From NCBI GenBank assembly GCA_934179675.1, contig CAKPQS010000002.1:1-64000 (forward strand): 64,000 bases of DNA. Reading direction: 5' to 3'. The notes below the pieces were generated by a model. It had not been told where the DNA came from. It was given only the letters and a program-made list of their open reading frames with translations, and did not search any database. This document shows, piece by piece, positions 1 through 7,735 of the stretch. The number at the start of each line of letters is the position of its first letter. Position 1 is the stretch's first letter. Both the position numbers and the translations under genes were made by a program. The stretch is from an uncultured Bacilli bacterium (GTDB lineage: Bacteria; Bacillota_I; Bacilli_A; RF39; UBA660).

Positions 1-1409
1 TTAATAATAATATATATAGTGGATCTATAAATAGTAATACTAGTAGTAGTGTTACAATATATTATAAGTCTGATACTACTATAAATAGTGACATCTTAAT
101 AAAAACTAAAGGTACTATAATGGAAATAGCAGCAATGAAGAATGGAGGAATTGATGGAACAGAATTCTGGGATTATACTTATAACGGATATATAAAAACA
201 ATTACTTTTAACACTGATTTAAGTAATTTACCGAGTAGTTGTACTGAAGAAAATTTATGTTGGGATATATCAGAAGATCCTAATCAAAGCAAAAAAGTAT
301 ATGGATATTTGGTAGATAGTGGTGAGAAAGATACTGAAGTTTCTGATAAATCTTTATATAATTTATATATAGTAAGTGAAGGTAAAATATTTGCACCAAA
401 CGATTGCTCTTGTATGTTTAAACATTTTTCTGATTTAATATCTATAAATTTTAATGATAATTTTAATACCGCAAATGTAACATCTATGGAAAGTATGTTT
501 TCGGGAGGTTCATCATTAACAAGTTTAGATTTAAGTAGTTTTAATACTTCGAATGTAACAAATATGGGTGGTATGTTTCAGGATTGTTCATCCTTAACAA
601 GTTTAGATTTAAGTAGTTTTAATACGTTAAATGTTACTAATATGTCTGCTATGTTTTATCGTTGTCCATCCTTAACAACAACAATAAATATAATGAATGC
701 TAATGTTATTGATTATTATAATATGTTTTATTATGCAGCAACAGCTAGTGGTTCTAAAATAACAGTAAATTATATCGCTGAGGCATCAACACTAGTAGAT
801 AAAATGATTGATACTAATTATATAGGTGGTGGTAGTAGTAGTAGTGAATCATCTAAAGGCAATGTTATAAAAGGAAATATAATTCCAGAATATTCAATTA
901 TAATAACAGGTAATGATGATATAAAATATGAATCTAATAATAGAGTAAAAGGTACAAAAGTAACTTTAACATCTATATCAGGTAATAATTATGTAACATC
1001 ATTTAAAATGAATGGAACTACCATAAATGGAAATGAATTTATAATGCCTGATAACGATGTAACAATAAGTGATATAGTAACAATATCTTGTAAAACAATT
1101 GAGTCTGCTCATAATCCATACCCTGATTCGCAAGATAATGTTATACTTGGTGAACATACATTCGAAGGAGCAAAAGCTTTAACAGTCATACTAGATTATC
1201 AAACTGAAAGTGCATGGTGTGATTACTTCTTAATATATGATTCTTCTTCCTCAACAACAGGTATAAACAATAATAAAAAATATGGTGGAAGTACTAGAAC
1301 AAAAGAAACAATAACAATTAACTCTAACTATATCAAAATAACATTTACAAGTGATAGTTATGATAACAACTTTTATGGCCTAAGAGCAATCGTAATCCCT
1401 AACTATTAA
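1..1409 (+). CDS. BspA-like (DUF285) surface protein, 5' end outside window
   Basis: The reading frame is open from base 3, so the gene starts upstream of the window; the ATG at 120 is internal. The visible 468 residues match the middle of the 3551-4675 protein from its NNNIYSGSI segment onward. About residues 140-230 carry DUF285/BspA-type leucine-rich repeats of the form LTSLDLSSFNTSNVTNM..MF. An InlB-like beta repeat (VKGTKVTLTS ... FIMPDNDVTIS) follows at about 300-360. The C-terminus is CUB-like (CDYFLIYD, KYGG, IKITFTSDS, YGLRAIVIPNY). I see no LPXTG or C-terminal membrane helix, so the protein is probably secreted or held non-covalently. Role inferred: extracellular adhesion or binding. 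Confidence 0.8.
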   Translation, partial: NNNIYSGSINSNTSSSVTIYYKSDTTINSDILIKTKGTIMEIAAMKNGGIDGTEFWDYTYNGYIKTITFNTDLSNLPSSCTEENLCWDISEDPNQSKKVYGYLVDSGEKDTEVSDKSLYNLYIVSEGKIFAPNDCSCMFKHFSDLISINFNDNFNTANVTSMESMFSGGSSLTSLDLSSFNTSNVTNMGGMFQDCSSLTSLDLSSFNTLNVTNMSAMFYRCPSLTTTINIMNANVIDYYNMFYYAATASGSKITVNYIAEASTLVDKMIDTNYIGGGSSSSESSKGNVIKGNIIPEYSIIITGNDDIKYESNNRVKGTKVTLTSISGNNYVTSFKMNGTTINGNEFIMPDNDVTISDIVTISCKTIESAHNPYPDSQDNVILGEHTFEGAKALTVILDYQTESAWCDYFLIYDSSSSTTGINNNKKYGGSTRTKETITINSNYIKITFTSDSYDNNFYGLRAIVIPNY

Positions 1410-1505
1410 TATATTTAGAAACTATAATGAAATGAAATATTTTTATGCAGAGATTATTGAAAGAGTAGTTAAAATAAAAACTGATATTTAGAATTATTTT
1501 CTGTT

Positions 1506-2913
1506 GAGTCTGTAAATAAATTTGTGTAAAGATAAAATCCTTTCTATGGTAATATAGAAATATAGAACCAAGGAAGGATTTTTGTATGAAGGAAAATAAA
1601 AATAATGAAGTTGTTAAATATTTATTAGAAAATTATGATATTAAAAATGCAAATGATATTGCTTATGCATTAAAAGATATGTTTAAAGATACTATTAAAA
1701 CTATGATGAATGCTGAATTTGATTCATCTATGGGTTATGAAAAAACGATAATAAAGTAGAAAAATCAAACTATAGAAACGGTTATTCTTCTAAAAAGGTA
1801 AAAAGTCAATTTGGTGAATTTGAACTATCAGTACCAAGAGATAGAAATGCTGAATTTGAACCTCAAATTGTTCCTAAAAATAAAAGAGATATCTCTGGTA
1901 TTGAAGAGAAAGTTATAAATCTTTATGGCAACGGTTTATCTACTAGAAAAATAAGTGATTCTATCGAAGATATCTATGGAGTTCAACTATCTGCTACAAT
2001 GATTAGCAATATAACAAATGCAATTTTAGAAGAGATAGAAGAATGGCAAAAAAGACCATTAAAAGAGGTATAACCAATTGTATTTATTGATGCTATACAT
2101 TTTAATATTAAACAAGAAAATGTTATAGTTAAGAAAGCTGCTTATGTAATACTAGGTGTTAATGCTGATGATTTTAAAGAAGTGCTTTGAATATGGAATG
2201 GAGAAAATGAGTCAGCTAGATATTGGTTAGGTACTTTAAACGAATTAAAGAATCGTGGTGTTAAAGATATTTTAATTATATGTTCTGATGGATTAAAAGA
2301 AATAAATGAGGCAATCAAAGCAGTTTATCCAAAAGCTATGCAGCAAAGATGTATTGTTCATTTAATTAGAAATTCTGTTAAATTTGTTTCTTATAAAAAT
2401 TTAAAAGAATTTTGTAATGATTTAAGAACTATATATAAATCAAATACTGAAAAGGAAGCAAGAGAAAATTTAGAAAAAGTAAAAAACAAATGGGGTTCTA
2501 TTTATCCAACAAGTTTAAAAGTTTGGGAAGATAATTGTGAAGCAATTTGTACATTATTTAACTATTCCAAGGAATTAAGAAAAATAATGTATACAACAAA
2601 TGCGATAGAAAGTTTAAATCGTTCATATCGCAAATATACCAAAACAAAAGGAGTATTTACTAGTGATAATTCTTTAATGAAATGTTTGTTTTTAGCTACT
2701 AAAAATGTAGAAAAAAATGGACTACTAGATATCCTAATTGGGATATGATTTATAATGAATTAAATATATTATATCCAGAACGATTAAATTGATCTTTGAA
2801 AATTATTAAATTTATGTTATTATTTAAGTAACAAAAAGAGATTGATACTAATCAACTTTGAACATCTTTATTACCATGGATTGGTAACTTTACAAAAAGT
2901 TTTTTACACTCTC
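1506..2913 (+). mobile_element. Decayed IS256-family insertion sequence
   Basis: Imperfect terminal inverted repeats bound the element: left 1506-1531 and right 2888-2913 (as reverse complement), matching at 21 of 26 positions. Both contain the GTGTAAA-type end usual for IS256-family elements. The transposase inside is broken. I see no 8-9 bp target duplication in the flanks, which suggests an old insertion or later rearrangement. The right end abuts another transposase remnant. Confidence 0.75.
1586..2792 (+). pseudogene. IS256-family (mutator-type) transposase, frameshifted
   Basis: Conceptual translation gives a near full-length IS256-type DDE transposase (about 400 residues). The catalytic Asp in FIDAIH, the second Asp in CSDGLKE and the Glu in TNAIESLN are all still readable. 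The gene cannot be translated intact. A base is missing in the A-run near 1741-1748, stop codons interrupt at 2071-2073 (TAA) and 2188-2190 (TGA, probably from a Gly GGA), and another A is missing near 2710-2715. Restoring that frame continues to a TGA at 2790-2792. The longest intact piece, 2338-2748, is only the C-terminal third. Confidence 0.85.
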
Positions 2914-3247
2914 ATATAGTATTTGTTGCCCGATATTTTTCTTCTTTTCTTCATTTAATTTGGTTATTCTTTTCATATTTGCTAAAAAGAGCGTAGTTGT
3001 CCCTTTATATTGTAATGTCTAGTTTTCCACAAGCATTAGCTTTATCATATCCATAACTTTTCTTTAGATCAGCATTTTTAGCTTCTAACATATATCTATT
3101 TGAATATAATTCTCTAAATTCATCAGTATTCATATAGTCCATTTGTTCAATATGTGTTTCATCTTTTATTTTTACATTAAATGTTTTTGCTTTAGCTCCC
3201 TCTTTATAACAACCATCTTTAAATGGACAATGCTTGCATTTTTTCAC
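2914..3247 (-). pseudogene. IS1182-type transposase C-terminal remnant
   Basis: The minus-strand 80-residue piece 3247-3005 has the Cys cluster CKHCPFKDGC followed by R.M.EAKNADLKKSYGY..A...GKLDI, typical of the C-terminal part of IS1182/DDE_Tnp_1_6 transposases. After a one-base frame change near 3000 the homology continues (T-L-F-L-A-N-M-K-R-I-T-K-L) down to the IS256 right end. No N-terminal domain is found upstream, so it is a fragment, probably cut by the IS256 insertion. Confidence 0.7.
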
Positions 3248-3280
3248 ATCAAAAATTTTTAATTATTTTTGGTTAATCTA

Positions 3281-3308
3281 TTGTTTTCAATTTAAAAAAA
3301 TGTATAAT
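3281..3308 (+). promoter_or_regulatory. Promoter for the repeat-containing leader ORF and BspA-like gene
   Basis: A TTGTTT -35 (3281-3286), 16-base spacer and TATAAT -10 (3303-3308) lie about 28 bases before the ATG at 3336. An AAGGATAAGG purine stretch sits in between as ribosome-binding site. Confidence 0.6.
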
Positions 3309-3335
3309 TGATATAGAAGGATAAGGTGTGTATAT

Positions 3336-3554
3336 ATGAATATTGTTGATAAGTCTATAAATAAAAATACATACATACATACATACATACATACATACAT
3401 ACATACATACATACATACATACATACATACATACATACATACATTACTAAATAATAAAAAAATTAGTATTTTTGATAGTGATTTAATAGGAGTAGATTAT
3501 ATAGATTCTGGTCCTATTTTTAGTGTATTTAATTTATTGGGAGGAACAATATGA
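3336..3554 (+). CDS. Leader ORF with TYIH repeats, overlapping the surface gene start
   Basis: A 72-residue ORF: 11 ordinary residues, six TYIH repeats encoded by the microsatellite, then a tail ending SVFNLLGGTI. No known domain is recognised. Its TGA (3552-3554) overlaps the ATG at 3551 of the surface protein gene (ATGA), and the downstream GGGAGG lies inside its last codons. This arrangement suggests translational coupling. Only one of the three phases after the repeat is open: the others meet TAA at 3448-3450 or 3452-3454. The same leader, without the repeat, stands before the remnant at 38905. Whether the peptide itself has a function is unknown. Confidence 0.6.
   Translation: MNIVDKSINKNTYIHTYIHTYIHTYIHTYIHTYIHTLLNNKKISIFDSDLIGVDYIDSGPIFSVFNLLGGTI
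3367..3444 (+). repeat. Tetranucleotide microsatellite (ATAC/ACAT, about 19.5 units)
   Basis: An uninterrupted 78-base run of period 4, inside the leader ORF. Because the unit is not a multiple of three, loss or gain of one unit changes the reading frame. It is the only long simple repeat noticed in the window. Confidence 0.97.
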
Positions 3555-4675
3555 AGAAGAAAATTTTATTTTTATCAATATTATGTTTATTATTTGTAAC
3601 ATTAAGTTATACTTATTCATCATTTAATAATACTATTGTAGGTACTATAACAGCTAATGTAAAAGATTGGGTATTTAAAGTAAGTGTAAATAATGGTACT
3701 ATCAAAGATGGTGGATATAATTTACATTTAAGTGGTACTAGTGGATCATTTAACATTAATATTAATACTACTGGATCTAAAAGTGGAGCAGATTATACTA
3801 TTGAATTAATAGGAGATAGTTCAATTAAGTTTTATACAGATAGTAGTTATACTAAATTAATTAATAATAATATATATAGTGGATCTATAGATAGTAATAC
3901 TAGTAGTAGTGTTACAATATATTATAAGTTTGATACTAATATTAATAGTGATATTTTAATAAAAACTAAAGGTACTATAATGGAAATTGCAACGATGAAG
4001 AATGGGAATATTTTTTATCTTCGTAGTACTGAATTTTGGAATGCAGCATATAGACCTTATATAAGAACGATTAATTTTGGTAATGATTTAAGTAATTTAC
4101 CAAGTACTTGTACAGAAGAAAATTTATGTTGGGATATATCTGAAAGTCCAACTCAAAAGAAGAAAGTGTATGGATATTTAGTTGATACTGGATTAAAAGA
4201 TAGTACTGATAATACAGAATCATTATATAATTTATATATTGTAAGTGAAGCACCGATATTTGCACCATCAAATTGTAGAGGATTATTTTCATTATCAACA
4301 ATTGGACATAGTAAAGAAATATCAAATTTAATATCTATAAATTTTAATGATAATTTTAATACCGCAAATGTAACATCTATGGAAAGTATGTTTTCTGACT
4401 GTTCATCCTTAACAAGTATAGATTTAAGTGGTTTTAATACTTCGAATGTAACAAATATGGAAGAAATGTTTTTTTATTGTGAATCCTTAACAACAACAAT
4501 AAATATAATGAGTACAAGTGTTACGAATTATTCAGAAATGTTTAGTGCTGCAGCAACAGCTAGTGGTGCTAAAATAACAGTGAACTATACATCATCAACA
4601 AGTACTTTAGTAGATAACATGATTGCAACTAAATCATCTAATAGCAATGTTATAAAAGGAGTCCAAATAAATTAA
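3551..4675 (+). CDS. BspA-like (DUF285) secreted surface protein
   Basis: 374 residues. Residues 1-25 form a signal sequence (KKKILFLSILCLLFVTLSYTYSSF) resembling SipW-type/TasA-like exported proteins, followed by NNTIVGTITANV. A beta-rich region spans about 30-150. A family-specific block with ENLCWDIS, VYGYLVD and LYNLYIVSEAPIFAP spans about 190-240. DUF285 repeats (NFNTANVTSMESMFSDCSSL) span about 255-330. It stops before the InlB-like and CUB-like domains of the copy at the window start. The ATG has GGGAGG upstream and overlaps the leader ORF stop. A 70-base stretch (4326-4395) is identical to 433-502 of the other copy. Role inferred: surface adhesin or antigen. Confidence 0.8.
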   Translation: MKKKILFLSILCLLFVTLSYTYSSFNNTIVGTITANVKDWVFKVSVNNGTIKDGGYNLHLSGTSGSFNININTTGSKSGADYTIELIGDSSIKFYTDSSYTKLINNNIYSGSIDSNTSSSVTIYYKFDTNINSDILIKTKGTIMEIATMKNGNIFYLRSTEFWNAAYRPYIRTINFGNDLSNLPSTCTEENLCWDISESPTQKKKVYGYLVDTGLKDSTDNTESLYNLYIVSEAPIFAPSNCRGLFSLSTIGHSKEISNLISINFNDNFNTANVTSMESMFSDCSSLTSIDLSGFNTSNVTNMEEMFFYCESLTTTINIMSTSVTNYSEMFSAAATASGAKITVNYTSSTSTLVDNMIATKSSNSNVIKGVQIN

Positions 4676-4703
4676 ATATAATTTTAAAATAATATTAATA
4701 TAT

Positions 4704-4730
4704 AAATCAGGTTATTCCTGATTTTTATTT
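4704..4730 (+). terminator. Rho-independent terminator of the BspA-like gene
   Basis: 8-bp stem AAATCAGG / CCTGATTT (4704-4711, 4717-4724), loop TTATT, followed by TTATTTT. Confidence 0.8.
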
Positions 4731-4760
4731 TAAAAATAAATAAAAAAATAAAAAATTTAG

Positions 4761-4788
4761 TTTAAAAACAATAAAAATTTGGTATAAT
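4761..4788 (+). promoter_or_regulatory. uvrA promoter
   Basis: TTTAAA (4761-4766), 16-base spacer and TATAAT (4783-4788), 21 bases before the uvrA ATG. No LexA-type box was recognised. Confidence 0.55.
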
Positions 4789-4809
4789 ACTATAGAAGTT
4801 GGTGATATT

Positions 4810-7617
4810 ATGGATAAAATAATAATAAAAGGAGCAAGAGAAAATAATTTAAAAAATATTAATATTGAATTACCTAAAAATAAATTTATAGTAATGACAG
4901 GTGTATCAGGATCAGGGAAAAGTAGTTTAGCATTTGATACAATATTCGCCGAAGGAGAAAGAAGATATATAGAATCATTAAGTGCTTACGCAAGACAATT
5001 TTTAGGTGGATCAGAAAAACCAGATGTTGATAGTATAGAAGGATTAAGTCCCGCTATTGCGATCGATCAAAAAACAACCAATAAAAACCCAAGAAGTACA
5101 GTAGGAACAGTAACAGAAATATACGATTATTTAAGACTACTATATGCAAGAGTAGGAGTACCATATTGTCCAGTACACAATAAACCTATAACAAGCCAAA
5201 GTATAGAAGAAATGACAAACCAAATAATGAATCTAGAAGAAAATAGTAAAATAAGAGTCTTAAGTCCTATTGTATATGGAGAAAAAGGAACTCAAGCAGA
5301 TATATTTGACAAATTAAGAAAAGAAGGATACGTAAGAGTTGTTATAGATGATGAAGATTATGATCTAAGCGAAAATATTGAATTAGATAAAAATAAAAAA
5401 CATAATATTTTTGTTGTAGTAGATAGATTAATAATCAAAGATGGTATTAGAACAAGACTATACGAATCAATTGAAAACGCAAGCAAATTAAGTAAAGGTA
5501 AAGTATGTATTGATTATATAGGTCATGAAATGATTGTAATGAGTGAAGCATATGCATGCCCAGACTGCGATTTTAGCCTACCAGAACTAGAACCAAGAAT
5601 GTTTAGCTTTAATGCTCCTTATGGATCATGCCCTGAATGTAAAGGATTAGGCATAAAACAAAAAATTGATCCAGATTTAATAGTATCTGACTATAATTTA
5701 AGTATATATGAAGGCGCAATTATACCACTCAATAGCGAAGATTCTAATATCTTTTTTACTCAATTAGAAGCAACAGCTAAAAAATATAATATTGATTTAA
5801 ACAAAAAATTAAAAGACCTAAAAAAAAGTGAATTAGATATTATATTTTATGGATCAAAAGATGAAATAGATGTTAAATACGTTGCTAAAAATGGTAATGT
5901 AAGATATGCCAAAGAAAAATATGAAGGTATAATTACCAATTTAGAAAGAAGATACATTGAAACAAAAAGTGATTGGATAAGAAATTGGATTGAACAATTT
6001 ATGACAGAATTAGAATGCCCTAAATGTCATGGAGCAAGATTAGATGATTCAGTACTATCAGTAAAAATAAACAAAAAAAACATCTATGAATTAACATGTT
6101 TAAGTATCGAAGAATTAAAAACATTTTTAGAAAATTTGAAATTGAGTAAAGAAAAAGAAGAAATAGCAAAACTCCTAATAAAAGAAATATTATCAAGATT
6201 AACATTTTTAGTAAATGTAGGGCTAGACTATTTAACATTAGCACGAAGTGCCTATACATTATCTGGCGGTGAAGCCCAAAGAATACGTTTAGCAACACAA
6301 ATAGGATCAAGATTAACAGGCGTATTATATGTACTTGATGAACCATCAATAGGACTTCATCAAAGAGATAACCAAAGATTAATAAACAGTATGCTAGAAA
6401 TGCGTGATTTAGGAAATACCTTAATAGTAGTTGAACATGATACAGATACAATGCTAGCAGCTGACTATTTAGTAGACGTTGGACCTGGAGCAGGAATTCA
6501 TGGTGGCAATATAGTAGCACAAGGAACACCAAAAGAAGTAATGCAAAATGAAAATAGTATAACAGGTGCATATTTAAGTGGCAAAAGAAAAATAGAAGTT
6601 CCAAAAACAAGAAGAAAAGGCAATGGATTATATTTAGAAATAAAAGGTGCCAGCGAAAATAATTTAAAAAATATTAATGTAAAATTCCCATTAGGTAAAT
6701 TTATATGTATAACAGGAGTATCTGGTTCAGGTAAAAGTTCGCTTATCAATGAAATATTATATAAAGCTGTATATAGTAATATTTATAAATCTAAAATAAA
6801 ACCAGGAAAATTCAAAAAAATACTAGGACTTGAAAATATTGATAAAGTAATTGATATATCACAAGCACCAATAGGTAGAACACCACGAAGTAACCCAGCA
6901 ACCTATACAGGTGTATTTGATGATATTAGAGACGTATTTACAGAAACAAAAGAAGCTAAAATAAGAGGATACGATAAAGGTAGATTTTCATTTAATGTAA
7001 AAGGTGGAAGATGTGAAGCATGTTGGGGAGATGGTGTCAAAAAAATAGAAATGCACTTTTTACCAGATGTATATGTTCCATGTGAAGTATGTGGAGGAAC
7101 AAGATATAATAGAGAAACACTTGAAATAAAATATAAAGGAAAATCAATATATGATGTTCTGGAAATGAGAGTTGAAGAAGCAATCGAATTTTTTGAAAAT
7201 ATACCAAAAGTAAGAAATAAACTTCAAATGTTATCAGATGTAGGATTATCTTATGTAAAATTAGGACAAAGTGCTCCAACATTATCAGGAGGAGAAGCAG
7301 GAAGAGTTAAACTTGCTAAAGAACTTCAAAAAAAAGCAACTGGTAAAAGTTTATTTATACTAGATGAACCAACAACTGGTTTACATTCAGAAGATATTAA
7401 AAAATTATTAGTAATTCTAAACAGAATAGTTGATAATGGTGATACAGTTATTGTAATTGAACATAATTTAGATGTTATTAAAGTAGCTGATCATATAATT
7501 GATTTAGGCCCAGAAGGTGGCGAAAAAGGAGGCAACATAATTGCCCAGGGAACACCAGAAGAAGTAGCAAAAATAAAAGGAAGCTATACAGGTGAGTTTT
7601 TAAAGAAATATTTATAA
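4810..7617 (+). CDS. uvrA: Excinuclease ABC subunit A (UvrA)
   Basis: 935 residues, the usual UvrA length. It is the DNA-damage sensor ATPase of nucleotide excision repair and loads UvrB onto lesions in the cytoplasm. Two ABC modules are present: Walker A GVSGSGKSS at residues 31-39 and again near 637-645. ABC signatures are LSGGEAQR (first half) and LSGGEAGR (second half). Walker B DEP motifs are followed by SIGLH and TTGLH. Zinc-finger CxxC pairs are visible at CPDC / CPEC and at CEAC / CEVC. The second signature has Gly where Gln is usual. uvrB and uvrC are not in the window. The gene has its own promoter and GGTGAT ribosome site. Confidence 0.97.
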   Translation: MDKIIIKGARENNLKNINIELPKNKFIVMTGVSGSGKSSLAFDTIFAEGERRYIESLSAYARQFLGGSEKPDVDSIEGLSPAIAIDQKTTNKNPRSTVGTVTEIYDYLRLLYARVGVPYCPVHNKPITSQSIEEMTNQIMNLEENSKIRVLSPIVYGEKGTQADIFDKLRKEGYVRVVIDDEDYDLSENIELDKNKKHNIFVVVDRLIIKDGIRTRLYESIENASKLSKGKVCIDYIGHEMIVMSEAYACPDCDFSLPELEPRMFSFNAPYGSCPECKGLGIKQKIDPDLIVSDYNLSIYEGAIIPLNSEDSNIFFTQLEATAKKYNIDLNKKLKDLKKSELDIIFYGSKDEIDVKYVAKNGNVRYAKEKYEGIITNLERRYIETKSDWIRNWIEQFMTELECPKCHGARLDDSVLSVKINKKNIYELTCLSIEELKTFLENLKLSKEKEEIAKLLIKEILSRLTFLVNVGLDYLTLARSAYTLSGGEAQRIRLATQIGSRLTGVLYVLDEPSIGLHQRDNQRLINSMLEMRDLGNTLIVVEHDTDTMLAADYLVDVGPGAGIHGGNIVAQGTPKEVMQNENSITGAYLSGKRKIEVPKTRRKGNGLYLEIKGASENNLKNINVKFPLGKFICITGVSGSGKSSLINEILYKAVYSNIYKSKIKPGKFKKILGLENIDKVIDISQAPIGRTPRSNPATYTGVFDDIRDVFTETKEAKIRGYDKGRFSFNVKGGRCEACWGDGVKKIEMHFLPDVYVPCEVCGGTRYNRETLEIKYKGKSIYDVLEMRVEEAIEFFENIPKVRNKLQMLSDVGLSYVKLGQSAPTLSGGEAGRVKLAKELQKKATGKSLFILDEPTTGLHSEDIKKLLVILNRIVDNGDTVIVIEHNLDVIKVADHIIDLGPEGGEKGGNIIAQGTPEEVAKIKGSYTGEFLKKYL

Positions 7618-7675
7618 TTAATCTTTTGATATAAAGAATTAACATTAAAAAAAATTTGTGTAAATAATTATCAAT

Positions 7676-7694
7676 AAAAGCTTAAATGCTTTTT
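7676..7694 (+). terminator. Weak hairpin after uvrA
   Basis: 6-bp stem AAAAGC / GCTTTT (7676-7681, 7688-7693) with loop TTAAAT, followed by TCTTTTT. Short and AT-rich, so only a probable terminator. Confidence 0.45.
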
Positions 7695-7735
7695 CTTTTT
7701 GTACAAAAATGATATAATTTTAGAAGGAGAAAAAT

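Noticed and set aside
1410..1505. 19-codon ORF (1433-1492) between the BspA-like gene and the IS element
   Set aside because: No ribosome site, no family match; probably degenerate sequence.
2188..2190. In-frame TGA in the transposase as a sign of TGA = Trp recoding
   Set aside because: The position is more likely a mutated Gly (GGA); other frameshifts and a TAA are present. Real genes end in TGA (for example 15058-15060, 40276-40278) and use TGG for Trp.
3367..3444. CRISPR array or protein-repeat gene
   Set aside because: Period of 4 bases with no spacers; a microsatellite.
4071..4325. Minus-strand ORF inside the BspA-like gene
   Set aside because: Tyr/Ile/Leu-rich shadow of the repeat-coding strand.
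6020..6610. Long minus-strand ORF opposite uvrA (196 codons)
   Set aside because: Shadow of uvrA; composition is Leu/Phe/His-rich with no ribosome site or family motif.
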